Source: Rhodospirillaceae bacterium TMED167
GTDB taxonomy: Bacteria; Pseudomonadota; Alphaproteobacteria; Rhodospirillales_A; UBA2165
Direction of reading: 5' to 3'
NCBI GenBank assembly: GCA_002170915.1
Contig: NHHQ01000108.1
Location: 4,142-12,555, forward strand
DNA: 8,414 bases
The notes under the pieces were generated by a model. The model ran no database searches. It was not told the DNA's origin and was given only the letters and a program-made list of their open reading frames with translations. The translations under genes and the position numbers were made by a program. Every line of letters begins with the position of its first letter. Positions within the stretch are counted from its first letter, which is position 1. Below are positions 7,956-8,414 of this stretch, one piece after another.

Positions 7956-8414
7956 TCAGTTGCCACTAGTGTTTTCTTTTTCCTGCCCGCCGTCCTCACC
8001 GGGTGAGAGTTTTGCCGCTTCTTTTTCCAGCTTCTTGAATGTCCGGGGCGCAAAAGGAAGTGACGCAATATAGAGGCATAAAATAATTGTCAGCGTGAGC
8101 CAGGGTGCGCTGACGGAAAAGGCGGCCACCAACCCCACAAGGAGCATGGTGGGCAGAACAAAGCGCTGCGATACCCGGAAGTTCTTGAAGGAAAAGGTGG
8201 GGAGCCGGCTGACCAGTAGGGATGCAACCGCGAGGATGGTCAACCCGACAACCACGGGGTCACGCACGACGGCGGACTCGAGCTGAAAAGAGAGGATTAA
8301 GGGTAGCAGAACCAAGCCGCCTCCGGCGGGAGCTGGTACACCAGTGAAGAAATTTTTTGCCCAAGCGGGTAGCTCAGGACCATCGATATTCGTGTTGAAG
8401 CGCGCCAGGCGAAG
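7956..8414 (-). CDS. pssA: CDP-diacylglycerol-serine O-phosphatidyltransferase (N-terminus outside window)
   Basis: PssA joins CDP-diacylglycerol and L-serine to make phosphatidylserine, the precursor of phosphatidylethanolamine, in the inner membrane. Only the C-terminal 152 residues are here; the frame runs open to the window edge. The visible start, LRLARFNT, then PELPAWAKNFFTGVPAPAGGG (split at about residues 13-33), is the signature of the type II bacterial PssA. Three to four hydrophobic helices follow (about residues 34-44, 54-70, 85-101 and 105-120), then a charged Lys/Glu-rich cytoplasmic tail of about 25 residues ending at a TGA. The CDP-alcohol phosphatidyltransferase catalytic motif (DG-AR-G-D-D) would lie upstream, outside the window, so catalytic competence cannot be checked. 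In many alphaproteobacteria psd precedes pssA, but this cannot be seen here. It converges with the amidohydrolase gene. Confidence 0.95.
   Translation of the reverse strand, partial: LRLARFNTNIDGPELPAWAKNFFTGVPAPAGGGLVLLPLILSFQLESAVVRDPVVVGLTILAVASLLVSRLPTFSFKNFRVSQRFVLPTMLLVGLVAAFSVSAPWLTLTIILCLYIASLPFAPRTFKKLEKEAAKLSPGEDGGQEKENTSGN

Noticed and set aside
7781..8068. 95-codon minus-strand frame crossing the pssA stop
   Set aside because: It is out of phase with pssA where they overlap. The part beyond the stop has no recognisable motif or ribosome site, and the PssA tail ends naturally at its TGA.

Overview
The window looks like chromosomal DNA from an alphaproteobacterium of moderate GC content. 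The main evidence is the head-to-tail block Ppx/GppA phosphatase, rlmE, guaB and an RsmB-type RNA methyltransferase, an order I know from Rhodospirillales-like and related alphaproteobacterial genomes. Supporting signs are the basic N-terminal extension of RlmE, the short HD-less Ppx/GppA protein and a pssA of alphaproteobacterial type. I cannot name a genus. I see no mobile element, CRISPR array, tRNA or rRNA.

Layout from left to right. Positions 1-5138 hold five genes, all on the minus strand, so the operon reads from right to left: Ppx/GppA (5138-4059), rlmE (4062-3337), guaB (3214-1739), RsmB-like methyltransferase (1717-422) and a GNAT acetyltransferase (425-1, cut by the window edge). 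Junctions are tight, with 4-nt overlaps at ppx/rlmE and at methyltransferase/GNAT and a 21-nt gap after guaB. The exception is a 122-nt gap in front of guaB that holds a plausible guaB promoter.

Positions 5139-6051 contain no gene I recognise. They do contain one unrecognised small frame (5785-5462), a possible leader peptide just upstream of it, and possible signs of a frameshifted gene relic. Positions 6052-6393 (minus) encode a UPF0060/YnfA four-helix membrane protein. Facing away from it at 6512-7588 (plus) is an ACMSD-like metal-dependent amidohydrolase with a His-rich N-terminus. The 118-nt divergent gap between them carries a nested inverted repeat. A convergent, apparently gene-free gap (7589-7955) follows, and the window ends in the C-terminal 152 residues of PssA (minus).

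How the genes fit together: guaB makes XMP, the first step dedicated to GMP/GTP. The Ppx/GppA protein belongs to a family that acts on polyphosphate or pppGpp. The two RNA methyltransferases act on rRNA or related RNA. The cluster therefore joins guanine nucleotide supply, alarmone/polyphosphate metabolism and ribosome maturation. YnfA, the amidohydrolase and PssA look like independent units. I found no convincing new multi-gene system; the most interesting material is in the non-coding and low-recognition stretches.
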